Shown here piece by piece: positions 32,286 through 40,495 of a stretch of 64,000 nt of DNA. Position 1 is the stretch's first letter. Each line of letters starts with the position of its first letter. The DNA lies in assembly GCF_024746815.1 (NCBI RefSeq), contig NZ_CP080525.1, positions 4,706,501 to 4,770,500 of the forward strand. The letters run 5' to 3'. The translations under genes were made by a program, and so were the position numbers. Source of the stretch: Mesorhizobium sp. AR07 (GTDB lineage Bacteria; Pseudomonadota; Alphaproteobacteria; Rhizobiales; Rhizobiaceae). Below the pieces are notes generated by a model that was not told the origin of the DNA, searched no databases, and worked only from the letters and a program-made list of their open reading frames with translations.

Positions 32286-33467
32286 TCAGTTCGACGCGGC
32301 CGGCGCGGTGCGGCTGTCGACGGCGACGACGACGCTCAGGCCCGCGCGCAGCCTGCCGGTCTTGAGCACGTCCGCCGGCACGTCGATGCGAACGGGAACG
32401 CGCTGCACGACCTTGGTGAAGTTGCCGGTGGCGTTTTCAGGCGGCAGCAGCGAGAACACGGCACCCGAAGCCGGCGCCAGCGACGAGACGGTTCCTTCGA
32501 AGTCCTGGCCGTCGGTCGCATCGACCGAGACCTTGACCTTCTGGCCGGGAACCAGCCGGGCAAGCTGTGTCTCCTTGAAGTTGGCGACGATGTAGAGCTT
32601 GTCCATCGGCACGATGACGGCGAGCTTCTGGCCGGGGCTGACGAGATCGCCCTGTTCGACCGAGCGGTTGCCGACGACGCCGTCATAAGGCGCCTTGAGC
32701 ACGGTGAAGGAAAGATCGCGCAAAGCCTTGTCGCGGGCCAGCTGCAGCGATGCGAGCGTGCTCGCCGATTCGGCGCGCTGCGCCTGCAGCACGCCGATAT
32801 TGGCCTGTGCCGCGGCGATCTGAGCGTCGGCGCCGACAAGCGCCGCATTGGCCTGCTGGACCGCCGTCTGGGCGTCGTCCAGCTGCGCCTGCGTGCCGAC
32901 ATGTGTCTTGAGCAGTTGCGAGGCGCGCGCCTCGACCTTCGCCGCATTGTCGGCCGCGGCCTGGTCGGCGACCTTCTGCGCCTGCGCCTGCTGCAGCGAG
33001 GCCCGCGCCGCTTCGGTCTGGGCGTCGATACGGTCGAGCGTCTTGCTCAGCGTGGCGATCTGCGCCTCGGCCTGGGCAACGGCTATTCTGTAGTCGCCGT
33101 CATCGACGACGAGCAGCGGGTCGCCGGCCTTGACCAGCTGGTTCTCGCTCACCCTGACCTGATCGACATAGCCCGAAATCTTCGGCGAGATGAATGCCAT
33201 GTCGGCCTGGACATAGGCGTCGTCCGTCGAAATCATGAAGCGGCCCGTGGTCCAGTAATTGTAGCCGTACCAGGCGCCGGCGCTCAGCAGCGCAAGGCCG
33301 ATGATCGGCAGCAGAAACGAGCGCGGCGAGCGCTTCTTCCTGGCCGGCGCTTCGACCGGCGCGGGTATGGCAGGCTGGACAGGCATTTCCGGCGCTTCGG
33401 TCGCAGGCGCGACCTTGGCATTGGGGAAAGGACGGACTTCGGCGGTGCTCGGCGCGTTGGAGGACAT
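32286..33467 (-). CDS. emrA: EmrA-like membrane fusion protein
   Basis: A 393-residue HlyD/EmrA adaptor: cytoplasmic basic N-terminus, one helix (about 48-68), then lipoyl-like and long coiled-coil hairpin segments (residues about 110-230, rich in Ala and Gln), and a beta-barrel with FKETQLARLVPGQKVKVSVD. It should bridge EmrB to a TolC-type channel. Two TetR-type operators lie in its promoter region. Confidence 0.93.
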   Translation of the reverse strand: MSSNAPSTAEVRPFPNAKVAPATEAPEMPVQPAIPAPVEAPARKKRSPRSFLLPIIGLALLSAGAWYGYNYWTTGRFMISTDDAYVQADMAFISPKISGYVDQVRVSENQLVKAGDPLLVVDDGDYRIAVAQAEAQIATLSKTLDRIDAQTEAARASLQQAQAQKVADQAAADNAAKVEARASQLLKTHVGTQAQLDDAQTAVQQANAALVGADAQIAAAQANIGVLQAQRAESASTLASLQLARDKALRDLSFTVLKAPYDGVVGNRSVEQGDLVSPGQKLAVIVPMDKLYIVANFKETQLARLVPGQKVKVSVDATDGQDFEGTVSSLAPASGAVFSLLPPENATGNFTKVVQRVPVRIDVPADVLKTGRLRAGLSVVVAVDSRTAPAASN

Positions 33468-33492
33468 GACATCTCTCTAAAATTATAATACT

Positions 33493-33506
33493 GAACCGTT
33501 CGGTTC
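33493..33506. promoter_or_regulatory. TetR-type operator, site 1
   Basis: A perfect 14-bp palindrome, GAACCGTTCGGTTC, 26 bases before the emrA start. It shares both half-sites with site 2 at 33554-33571. Confidence 0.75.
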
Positions 33507-33553
33507 GATCCGGCCGTTGACATAGCGCGTAAAGAGGGCCATATCAAGGGCAA

Positions 33554-33571
33554 TCGAACCGGTCGGTTCGA
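33554..33571. promoter_or_regulatory. TetR-type operator, site 2
   Basis: An 18-bp palindrome, TCGAACCGGTCGGTTCGA, just before the TetR gene start. Two copies between divergent genes suggest that the TetR protein represses both itself and emrAB. Confidence 0.75.
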
Positions 33572-33593
33572 ATTATTTTCGAGGTGTCACTCT

Positions 33594-34325
33594 ATGGCCG
33601 AAACCTTACCCAATGTTGACACGGACCCGTGCGATTTGCCGGAGAGCCTGCGACGTGGGCGCCCGGCAGCGGGCCAGGATCCGGTCAAGCGCAGCCAGAT
33701 CATCGACGGCGCGCGTCGTGTCTTCATCGACAAGGGCTTCGAAGCCGCCTCCATGAACGACATCACCCGCGAGGCCGGTGTCTCCAAGGGCACGATCTAT
33801 GTCTACTTCGCCAACAAGGAAGAACTGTTCGAAGCGCTGATCGAGGAAGAGCGCGGCACGATCTTCAAGAACATGTATGACGTGCTTGATAACGCCGACG
33901 ACCTGCGCGAGACGCTGGTGAAGTTCGGCAAGGTTCTTGCCCTCAAGATCACGTCGGCCAAGGTCATCCAGGCGCAGCGCACGGTGATCGGCGCCTCCGA
34001 CCGGATTCCGGAACTTGGCGCGCGTTTCTACGAACGCGGCCCCAAACGCGGCCATGACAAGTTGATGGTCTTTTTCAATGCCGCCATCGAGCGCGGCCTG
34101 CTGCGGATCGACGATGTCGATCTTGCCGCCTATCAGTTCACCGACCTGTGCCTGGCCGGGCTTTTCCGCCAATGCATATTCGCTTACCGCACCAAAGCCC
34201 CGAGCCAGGATGAAATCGACCACATCGTCAGGTCGGGCGTCGGCATGTTCCTGAAGGCCTACGGCACCGAAAGTCTTGCCGCGGAAGAAAGCCACCAGAT
34301 GATTGCACTGGAGGCGAAGCGCTAG
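33594..34325 (+). CDS. TetR/AcrR-family repressor of the divergent emrAB pair
   Basis: A 243-residue regulator. The HTH is DGARRVFIDKGFEAASMNDI, then TREAGVSKGTIYVYFANKEE, the canonical TetR recognition region (about residues 40-85). The C-terminal ligand domain is unassigned. It is divergent from emrA, with two matching palindromes between them, so local repression is likely. The N-terminal 30 residues are an unusual proline- and aspartate-rich extension. Confidence 0.94.
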   Translation: MAETLPNVDTDPCDLPESLRRGRPAAGQDPVKRSQIIDGARRVFIDKGFEAASMNDITREAGVSKGTIYVYFANKEELFEALIEEERGTIFKNMYDVLDNADDLRETLVKFGKVLALKITSAKVIQAQRTVIGASDRIPELGARFYERGPKRGHDKLMVFFNAAIERGLLRIDDVDLAAYQFTDLCLAGLFRQCIFAYRTKAPSQDEIDHIVRSGVGMFLKAYGTESLAAEESHQMIALEAKR

Positions 34326-34340
34326 CCATCTGGAATTGAC

Positions 34341-35000
34341 CTAGCCACCATTGGCGGCAAGCACGATCGCGGCCTGCAATTCCTGGAGGCCCTCGGCCTT
34401 TTCCGAAGACGTCGCCAGAACGAACGGAAACGCCGCCGGCCGCTTCTTGATCTTTGCCAGCGTCTCCTCGATCAGCCGCGGCACGCCGGCAACCTTGATC
34501 TTGTCGGTCTTGGTCAGCACGATCTGGTAGGACACCGCCGCCTTGTCGAGCAGCGACAGCACTTCGTCGTCCTTGGCCTTGATGCCGTGGCGGGCGTCGA
34601 TCAGCACATAGACCCGCTTCAGCGTGACGCGGCCCTTGAGATAGTCGAAGACCAGCTTGGTCCATTCGTCGACCTTCTCCTTCGGCGCGGTGGCGTAGCC
34701 ATAGCCCGGCATGTCGACCAGCGCCAAGGGCGGCAGGTCGGCGCCCTCGCCGGAAAATCCATCCGGCACGAAGTAGTTGAGCTCCTGCGTGCGGCCCGGC
34801 GTGTTCGAGGTGCGCGCCAGCCCCTTCTGATTGACCAGCGCGTTGATCAGCGACGACTTGCCGACATTCGAACGGCCGGCAAAGGCGATTTCCGGAGGTC
34901 CCTCCGGCGGCAGGAACTTCATTGCCGGCACGCCGCGGATGAATATCCACCCGCGCGTAAACAGTTCGGTGCCGATCACAGTGCTGTTCAGAGCGTTCAA
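34341..35000 (-). CDS. engB: ribosome biogenesis GTP-binding protein EngB (YsxC/YihA)
   Basis: A GTPase of about 219 residues needed for 50S subunit assembly. G1 is AGRSNVGKSSLINAL, G2 TSNTPGRTQ, G3 LVDMPGYGYA and G4 VLTKTDKI. I chose the TTG at 35000: GGAGG lies seven bases ahead and the start overlaps the stop of the upstream acetyltransferase gene as TTGA. A longer frame from 35084 reads antigenically odd sequence. In rhizobia it normally sits between yidC and argB. Confidence 0.92.
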   Translation of the reverse strand: MNALNSTVIGTELFTRGWIFIRGVPAMKFLPPEGPPEIAFAGRSNVGKSSLINALVNQKGLARTSNTPGRTQELNYFVPDGFSGEGADLPPLALVDMPGYGYATAPKEKVDEWTKLVFDYLKGRVTLKRVYVLIDARHGIKAKDDEVLSLLDKAAVSYQIVLTKTDKIKVAGVPRLIEETLAKIKKRPAAFPFVLATSSEKAEGLQELQAAIVLAANGG

Positions 35001-35635
35001 GCTGCTGCCTCCAGAAGAGAAATATTGGCACCCCGGATAGCATCGAGGTTGCGGCCGATCTTGTCTACCGGCCAGTCCCACCATGCTACTGCCAGCAGGC
35101 GCCTGATCGTCCGGTCGTCGAAACGCATCTTCACCACCTTGGCCGCGTTGCCGGCGACGATCGCATAGGACGGCACGTCATGCGTCACCACCGATTTCGC
35201 GGCGACGATGGCGCCATGGCCGATCGTCACGCCGGGCAGGATCACCGCCTCCATGCCGATCCAGACATCATTGCCGAGCATCGTGTCGCCGCGCACTTCC
35301 TTCGTCCATGTCGCCGGATCAAAACCCTTTTCCCAGCCATGACCGAAGATGTTGAACGGATAGGTCGAAAAACCGGACATGGCGTGGTTGGCGCCGTTCA
35401 TGATGAAGCGCGCGCCCTCGGCTATGGCGCAGAACCTGCCGATGATGAGCTTGTCACCAATGAACGGATAGTGGTGCAGCACGCATTTCTCGGCGAATTT
35501 GTCCGGCCCGTCCGGATCGTCATAATAGGTGTAGTCGCCGATCTCGATGTTCGGTGCGCTCACCAGTGCCTTGAGGAAGCCGACGCGGGTGTGCATCGGG
35601 ATCGGGTGCTTGATGTCGGGGTTGGGTCCGTCCAT
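34997..35635 (-). CDS. Vat/CatB-like hexapeptide O-acetyltransferase
   Basis: A 212-residue xenobiotic acetyltransferase of the left-handed beta-helix family. YYDDPDGPDKFAEKCVLHHY matches the streptogramin/chloramphenicol (Vat/CatB) group; the catalytic His lies in NGANHAMSGFSTYPF, and GNDVWIGMEAVILPGVTIGH shows hexapeptide repeats. Such genes are common in soil bacteria and need not confer resistance. Its stop overlaps the engB start, so the two are coupled. Confidence 0.93.
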   Translation of the reverse strand: MDGPNPDIKHPIPMHTRVGFLKALVSAPNIEIGDYTYYDDPDGPDKFAEKCVLHHYPFIGDKLIIGRFCAIAEGARFIMNGANHAMSGFSTYPFNIFGHGWEKGFDPATWTKEVRGDTMLGNDVWIGMEAVILPGVTIGHGAIVAAKSVVTHDVPSYAIVAGNAAKVVKMRFDDRTIRRLLAVAWWDWPVDKIGRNLDAIRGANISLLEAAA

Positions 35636-35759
35636 GTCGATGTCCGTCGAATAATTGGCCGTCAGGCGCCAAGCGACGTTCGCAGGCCCTGTTCAAAATA
35701 GCGTGATCCGCCCTATAGCACCAATCGGCCGGCGAGCGAGCCTTCCCAGGCTTCGATGC

Positions 35760-36074
35760 TCATTTGCCGCCGCGGCAGATCACGATCGGATTGGAAAGCG
35801 CGCTGTCGAAACCGCTGCCCTGGTAGACGGTGACATTCGAAGCCCCGGGCGGCAACATGAAGGTGCCTTCGACGATTTTCTGATCTCCTGCCGGCGTGTG
35901 CAAGGCCCAGCTATACGTACAAAACTGAGGCGGCGCCTGGGGTTCGACGTGGCTGCAGTTCAATTGCGCTCCACCCAGCATGGCGGCGCCGCCGCAGCTG
36001 ACCGCCTCCTTTGCGAGCGCAATGCCAGGCCATCCTGCGAAGGCCGCCACGGTCGCGATCTTGAGCCAATTCAT
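35760..36074 (-). CDS. small secreted protein of unknown function
   Basis: A 104-residue protein with a signal peptide (MNWLKIATVAAFAGWPGIALA/KE) and a mature region with four cysteines (VSCGG, LNCSH, QFCTYS, VICRGG), probably two disulfides in the periplasm. I chose ATG 36074 because GAGGG is spaced seven bases from it. I do not recognise a family. It is divergent from the MarR gene. Confidence 0.7.
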   Translation of the reverse strand: MNWLKIATVAAFAGWPGIALAKEAVSCGGAAMLGGAQLNCSHVEPQAPPQFCTYSWALHTPAGDQKIVEGTFMLPPGASNVTVYQGSGFDSALSNPIVICRGGK

Positions 36075-36251
36075 CGTCATACCCTCGTCCGGCAACTGCC
36101 TGCCGCCGGGCCTTTCTGTTGCGCCGCGGCACGTGCGACATTTTTTCCGAGCCGGCTTAGTCCGTCTTGCGCACCACGTCCAGCAGGATTATGTGCATGA
36201 TGATAATAAGCATGCTCACTAAAAGTCGCGCCAAGAAATCCAGCCCCTCCC

Positions 36252-36716
36252 ATGCTATCCTCGCCCAACATCAGCTTCATACTGCACGATGTCGCGCGTC
36301 TGCTTCGAAAGCGGTTCGAGCAGCGTTCGCGGGCCTCGGGGCTGACCTGCGCCCGGTGGCAGGTGCTGGCCTGTCTTTCCCTTCATGAAGGCATCCACCA
36401 GAACAGACTGGCCGACCTGATCGAGATCATGCCGATCACGCTCGCCCGGCTGCTCGACAAGATGGAAGCGCGCGGCTTCATCGAGCGCCGGCCCAATCCC
36501 GCCGATCGTCGGGCATGGCTGCTTTACTTGACGCAGCGAGCCCATCCGTTGCTCGAAATCATGCGCGGCAACGGCCAGAAAACGCGCGACGAGGCCTTCG
36601 TCGGCCTGTTAGCGGACGTCCAGCTGCACCTGCTGAAAACCCTATCCCTCGTCAAATCCAATCTGCTCGAGGCTTGCGCCCAGCCAGCCGTCGACCGGGA
36701 GAAAGTACATGGCTGA
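36252..36716 (+). CDS. MarR-family regulator of the second emrAB pair
   Basis: A 154-residue winged-helix protein: NRLADLIEIMPITLARLLDK is the recognition region and FIERRPNPADRRAWLLYLT the wing with DRR. It overlaps the following emrA-like gene by eight bases, so the three genes form one operon in which the regulator probably represses its own efflux system in the EmrR manner. Confidence 0.93.
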   Translation: MLSSPNISFILHDVARLLRKRFEQRSRASGLTCARWQVLACLSLHEGIHQNRLADLIEIMPITLARLLDKMEARGFIERRPNPADRRAWLLYLTQRAHPLLEIMRGNGQKTRDEAFVGLLADVQLHLLKTLSLVKSNLLEACAQPAVDREKVHG

Positions 36717-38001
36717 ACCAACCGCACCAAAGAAGCTCGCCGGGGATGCACTTTCCGCCGATCGGAAGAGCGACCAGATCATCCAACTGGACAGCGAACG
36801 CGAGCAGAGGCGTGCCAACGCCGTCATCGCCGATGACGAGCTGGAAGTGCCGGTAGCCCTGGAACCGGCGGCACTCGAGGCTCCGTCCAGGGAACCGCAG
36901 CAGCAAGCCGCGGTCGCCGTTGCACCACCGGCGCCGGTCAAGCCCAAGCGCAGCCGGACACGGCCGATCCTGTTTGCCCTGCTTCCGGTCGCGCTGATCG
37001 TCGGCGGCTACTACTACGTCGTCGGCGGCCAGGTCATGACCACGGACAATGCCTACATCCAGGCGCAGTCACTCGGCGTTTCCACCGACGTCTCCGGCAC
37101 CGTGCTCGAGATCGACGTGCATGAGAACGAGGCGGTGAAGAAGGGCCAGGTGCTTTTCCGGTTGAGGCCGGCTTCGTTCGAAACCGCTCTCGCCGCCGCC
37201 CAGGCCCAGCTCGGGACCGTCCGCAACCAGGTGCTGACCTTGCAGGCGAGCTACCAGCAGTCGCTGGCGCAGATCGAGCAGGCGCAAGCCGACATTCCCT
37301 ATTACGAGGCCGCATTCCAGCGCCAGCAGGACCTGCTCAAGACCTCGACCGCCTCCAAGGCGACCTTCGACAGCGCCCAGCACGACCTCGTCGCCGCCCG
37401 CCAGAAAGTGGCCGTCGCCACGGCAGTGGCCCAGGCGACACTGGCCCAGCTGGGTGGCGACGCCAACCAGCCGGTCGAGAAGAACCCCTTCTACCTGCAG
37501 GCCCAGTCGGGCGTTGACGATGCCCAGCGCAACCTTGACGATTCCGTCGTCAAGGCGCCGTTCGACGGCATCGTCACCAATGTCGACGCGCTGCAGGTCG
37601 GCAAGTACCTGCCGGCTTCGCAACCGGCGTTCAGCCTGGTTTCGGCGACCGATCTGTGGATCGCGGCGGAGCCGAAGGAAACCGAACTGACCTATGTGCG
37701 GCCGGGACAGACGGCGACGATCAGCGTCGACAGCTACCCTGGTGCCGTCTGGCACGGCACGGTTGCCTCCATCAGCCCGGCGTCATCGTCGAGCTTCTCG
37801 CTGCTCCCGGCGCAGAACACCACCGGCAACTGGGTCAAGGTCGTGCAGCGCATCCCGATGCGCGTGACGGTCGATGATCTCCAGGGCAAGCCGCCGCTGC
37901 GCGGCGGGATGAGCGTCGTCGTCGGCATCGACACCGGCCATGCGCGCGGCCTGCCGGACTTCGTGACGGATCTCATCAACCGGTTCGAGCAGAAGTCATG
38001 A
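36709..38001 (+). CDS. EmrA-like membrane fusion protein (second system)
   Basis: A 430-residue HlyD/EmrA adaptor with a long variable cytoplasmic N-terminus, a helix near 85-105 (FALLPVALIVGGYYYVVGG), the motif MTTDNAYIQAQSLGVSTDVS, a coiled-coil hairpin and a C-terminal barrel with PKETELTYVRPGQTATISV. Its stop overlaps the permease start (ATGA). Confidence 0.93.
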   Translation: MAEPTAPKKLAGDALSADRKSDQIIQLDSEREQRRANAVIADDELEVPVALEPAALEAPSREPQQQAAVAVAPPAPVKPKRSRTRPILFALLPVALIVGGYYYVVGGQVMTTDNAYIQAQSLGVSTDVSGTVLEIDVHENEAVKKGQVLFRLRPASFETALAAAQAQLGTVRNQVLTLQASYQQSLAQIEQAQADIPYYEAAFQRQQDLLKTSTASKATFDSAQHDLVAARQKVAVATAVAQATLAQLGGDANQPVEKNPFYLQAQSGVDDAQRNLDDSVVKAPFDGIVTNVDALQVGKYLPASQPAFSLVSATDLWIAAEPKETELTYVRPGQTATISVDSYPGAVWHGTVASISPASSSSFSLLPAQNTTGNWVKVVQRIPMRVTVDDLQGKPPLRGGMSVVVGIDTGHARGLPDFVTDLINRFEQKS

Positions 38002-39545
38002 CCAGCGCGTCCGCGACAGGTGGCACATCGGTGGTCGCCAATCGCGGCGCCATCACTGCCTGCGTGATCCTGGCCGTGATCATGCAGGCGCTGGATACGA
38101 CCATCGCCAACGTGGCGCTTCCCTATATCCAGGGCAGCGTTTCGGCGAGCGCCGACCAGATCAACTGGGTGCTGACGTCCTACATCGTCGCGGCGGCCGT
38201 CATGACGCCACCGTCGGGTTACCTTGCCAATCGTTTCGGCCGCAAGCGCATCCTGCTGACGTCGATCACCGGCTTCGTCGTCGCCTCGGTGCTTTGCGGC
38301 TTCGCGCAGTCGCTGCCGCAGATCGTCGGCTTCCGCCTGCTGCAAGGCCTGTTCGGCGCCGCCCTGGTGCCGCTGTCGCAGAGCATCCTGCTCGACATCT
38401 ACAGCGTCGAAGAGCGCGGCTCGGCCATGGCATTGTTTGGCGTTTCCGTCATGGTCGGACCGGTGCTCGGGCCGGTCATCGGCGGCTGGCTGACCGAAAA
38501 TGTCAGCTGGCGCTGGGTGTTCTACATCAACGTGCCGATCGGCGCGCTGGCTTTCGCCGGCGTGTCGATGTTCGTCCAGGAAACCAAGACCGACCTCAAG
38601 GCGAGGCTGGACTGGCTGGGCTTCGGCATGCTCAGCCTCACCATCGCGTCGCTGCAGATGTTTCTCGACCGCGGCGAGCAGCTCAACTGGTTCTCGTCAT
38701 CCGAGATCATCGTCGAGGCGCTGATCTGCGCGTCGGCCTTCTACATCTTCCTGGTCCACACCTTCACCGCCCGCAACAGTTTCGTGAATCCAAGGCTGTT
38801 CCTCGACAGGAACTTCGCCGTCGGCATGGTCTTCATCTTCATCATCGGCATCACCTATCTCGCCTCGCTGGCCCTGATGACGCCCTATCTGCAGACGCTG
38901 ATGGGCTATCCGGTGGTGACCGCCGGCATCGTCATGGGGCCGCGCGGCCTTGGCACCATGGCTTGCATGTTCCTGGTCGGCAGGCTGGTCGGCAAGGTGG
39001 ATACGCGCTGGCTGCTGTTGACCGGCCTGCTGATCACGGCCTGGGCGATGTACGACATGACCGGCTGGACCCCTGATGTCTCGCAATGGACGATCATCAG
39101 CACCGGTTTCATCCAGGGTGCGGGGCTCGGCTTCCTGTTCGTTCCGCTGACCACCATCACCTTCGCCACGCTTGCGCCGGAGCGGCGCGCGGAAGGCACG
39201 GGACTGTATAATCTGTCGCGAAACATCGGCTCCAGCGTCGGCATATCGGTGGTCACCGCGCTGCTGACGCAGAACGTCCAGATCAACCACGCCAACATCG
39301 CTACCTATGTGACGCCCTACAACCAGGCGTTCAGCAACCCGGCGATCTTCCAGGCGATGAACCCTTACAGCGCCGCCGGCCGCGCCGCGCTCGACGGCGT
39401 GGTGACGCTGCAGGCGACGATCATCAGCTACATGAACGATTTCAAGCTGATGATGATCCTGTCGCTTGCTGCCATCCCGCTGGTTCTTTTGCTGCGCAAG
39501 CCGGCGACGCCGGCCAAGGTCGACCACAGCGCCGTCATGGAGTGA
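37998..39545 (+). CDS. DHA2-family MFS efflux permease, EmrB-like (second system)
   Basis: A 515-residue, 14-helix permease of the EmrB/QacA group. Diagnostic segments are ITACVILAVIMQALDTTIAN near the start and SVMVGPVLGPVIGGWLTEN (motif C). It is the third gene of a MarR-emrA-emrB operon. It shares family but only partial sequence identity with the TetR-controlled copy at 30.7 kb. Confidence 0.94.
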   Translation: MTSASATGGTSVVANRGAITACVILAVIMQALDTTIANVALPYIQGSVSASADQINWVLTSYIVAAAVMTPPSGYLANRFGRKRILLTSITGFVVASVLCGFAQSLPQIVGFRLLQGLFGAALVPLSQSILLDIYSVEERGSAMALFGVSVMVGPVLGPVIGGWLTENVSWRWVFYINVPIGALAFAGVSMFVQETKTDLKARLDWLGFGMLSLTIASLQMFLDRGEQLNWFSSSEIIVEALICASAFYIFLVHTFTARNSFVNPRLFLDRNFAVGMVFIFIIGITYLASLALMTPYLQTLMGYPVVTAGIVMGPRGLGTMACMFLVGRLVGKVDTRWLLLTGLLITAWAMYDMTGWTPDVSQWTIISTGFIQGAGLGFLFVPLTTITFATLAPERRAEGTGLYNLSRNIGSSVGISVVTALLTQNVQINHANIATYVTPYNQAFSNPAIFQAMNPYSAAGRAALDGVVTLQATIISYMNDFKLMMILSLAAIPLVLLLRKPATPAKVDHSAVME

Positions 39546-39622
39546 TGTTTTCAGCGGTCGAGGCCCGTCTGCCGGGACAATCCGCTGCCTTAAAACAGCC
39601 TTCGAATGTCAGACAAAAGAAA

Positions 39623-39654
39623 CCGGGGTCCTGTGAGGGACGCCAGGACCCCGG
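39623..39654. terminator. hairpin after the second emrB
   Basis: A perfect 11-bp stem (CCGGGGTCCTG with CAGGACCCCGG) and 10-base loop, 78 bases past the permease stop. There is no T-run. Confidence 0.5.
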
Positions 39655-39705
39655 CCCGTGCCGATACGGCTTCCCAAGAAACATGGCACCTCGTCTGAGG
39701 TGGGG

Positions 39706-39741
39706 ATGGCAGGCCGAGAAAAGCCCCAACCGGCCTGCCAT
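39706..39741. terminator. hairpin after the second fasciclin gene
   Basis: A perfect 11-bp stem (ATGGCAGGCCG with CGGCCTGCCAT) around a 14-base loop, 23 bases past the stop of the minus-strand fasciclin gene. Confidence 0.5.
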
Positions 39742-39763
39742 TATCCCCTTTCGCCGGAAGCCG

Positions 39764-40324
39764 TTACTTCGGCAACAGCACCTTGTTGACGACGTGGATG
39801 ACGCCGTTCGACTGGTTGACGTCGGCGATCGTCACCTTGGCCTCGCCACCGGACTCATCCATGATGTAGAGGTTGCCCTTCTTGACCTCGGCGGTCAGCG
39901 TGTCGCCGGAGACGGTTTTCATCTCATATTTGCCGCCCATCGCCTTGGCCTTGGCCATCATCTCCTTGCCGGAGATTTTGCCGGCGACGACATGGGCGGT
40001 CAGCACCTTGGTGAGCTGGCCCTTGTTCTCCGGCTTCAGCAACGTGTCGACGGTGCCCTTGGGCAGTGCCGCGAACGCTTCGTTGGTCGGCGCGAAGACG
40101 GTGAACGGGCCGGCGCCCTGCAGCGTGTCGACAAGGCCGGCGGCCTTGACGGCGGCGACCAGCGTCGTGTGATCCTTCGAGTTGACGGCGTTCTGGACGA
40201 TGTTCTTGGTGGCGTACATCGGCGCGCCGCCAACGTTCGGGTTCTTGGCGTAAGCTGGAGCGGCAATTGCCACGCCGGCGACGAGTGCGGAAATCGCGAT
40301 GATCCTGAATGACGGCAAGCGCAT
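39764..40324 (-). CDS. secreted fasciclin-domain protein (copy 2)
   Basis: A 186-residue protein with a signal peptide (cleavage about AYA/KN) and one fasciclin domain. FTVFAPTNEAFAALPKGTVD and SNGVIHVVNKVLLPK are nearly identical to those of the copy at 29072, so the two are recent paralogs or have exchanged sequence. GGAGGAAG before the ATG at 40324. It sits between the second emrAB and yidC. Confidence 0.93.
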   Translation of the reverse strand: MRLPSFRIIAISALVAGVAIAAPAYAKNPNVGGAPMYATKNIVQNAVNSKDHTTLVAAVKAAGLVDTLQGAGPFTVFAPTNEAFAALPKGTVDTLLKPENKGQLTKVLTAHVVAGKISGKEMMAKAKAMGGKYEMKTVSGDTLTAEVKKGNLYIMDESGGEAKVTIADVNQSNGVIHVVNKVLLPK

Positions 40325-40448
40325 GTGGTCTTCCTCCGGGTGAGGGCTGATCGGAATTGATAGCCTTTGGAAACGCACAGGCAGTCACGCCCGGTGATGG
40401 CTTTCAGTTTCGCCGATCACGGGAACGTGAACGGACGCCGGCCCAAAC

Positions 40449-40477
40449 AAAAAGCCCCGGACCAGCCGGGGCTTTTT
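40449..40477. terminator. rho-independent terminator of yidC
   Basis: AAAAAGCCCCGG, a five-base loop, then CCGGGGCTTTTT. Bidirectional symmetry; it mainly ends the minus-strand rpmH-rnpA-yidC transcript. Confidence 0.92.
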
Positions 40478-40495
40478 GACAACAAGAGAGGCCTG

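Noticed and set aside
34997..35635. Antibiotic-resistance gene assignment for the Vat-like protein
   Set aside because: Family membership is clear, but chromosomal soil homologs often act on other substrates and nothing here shows resistance.
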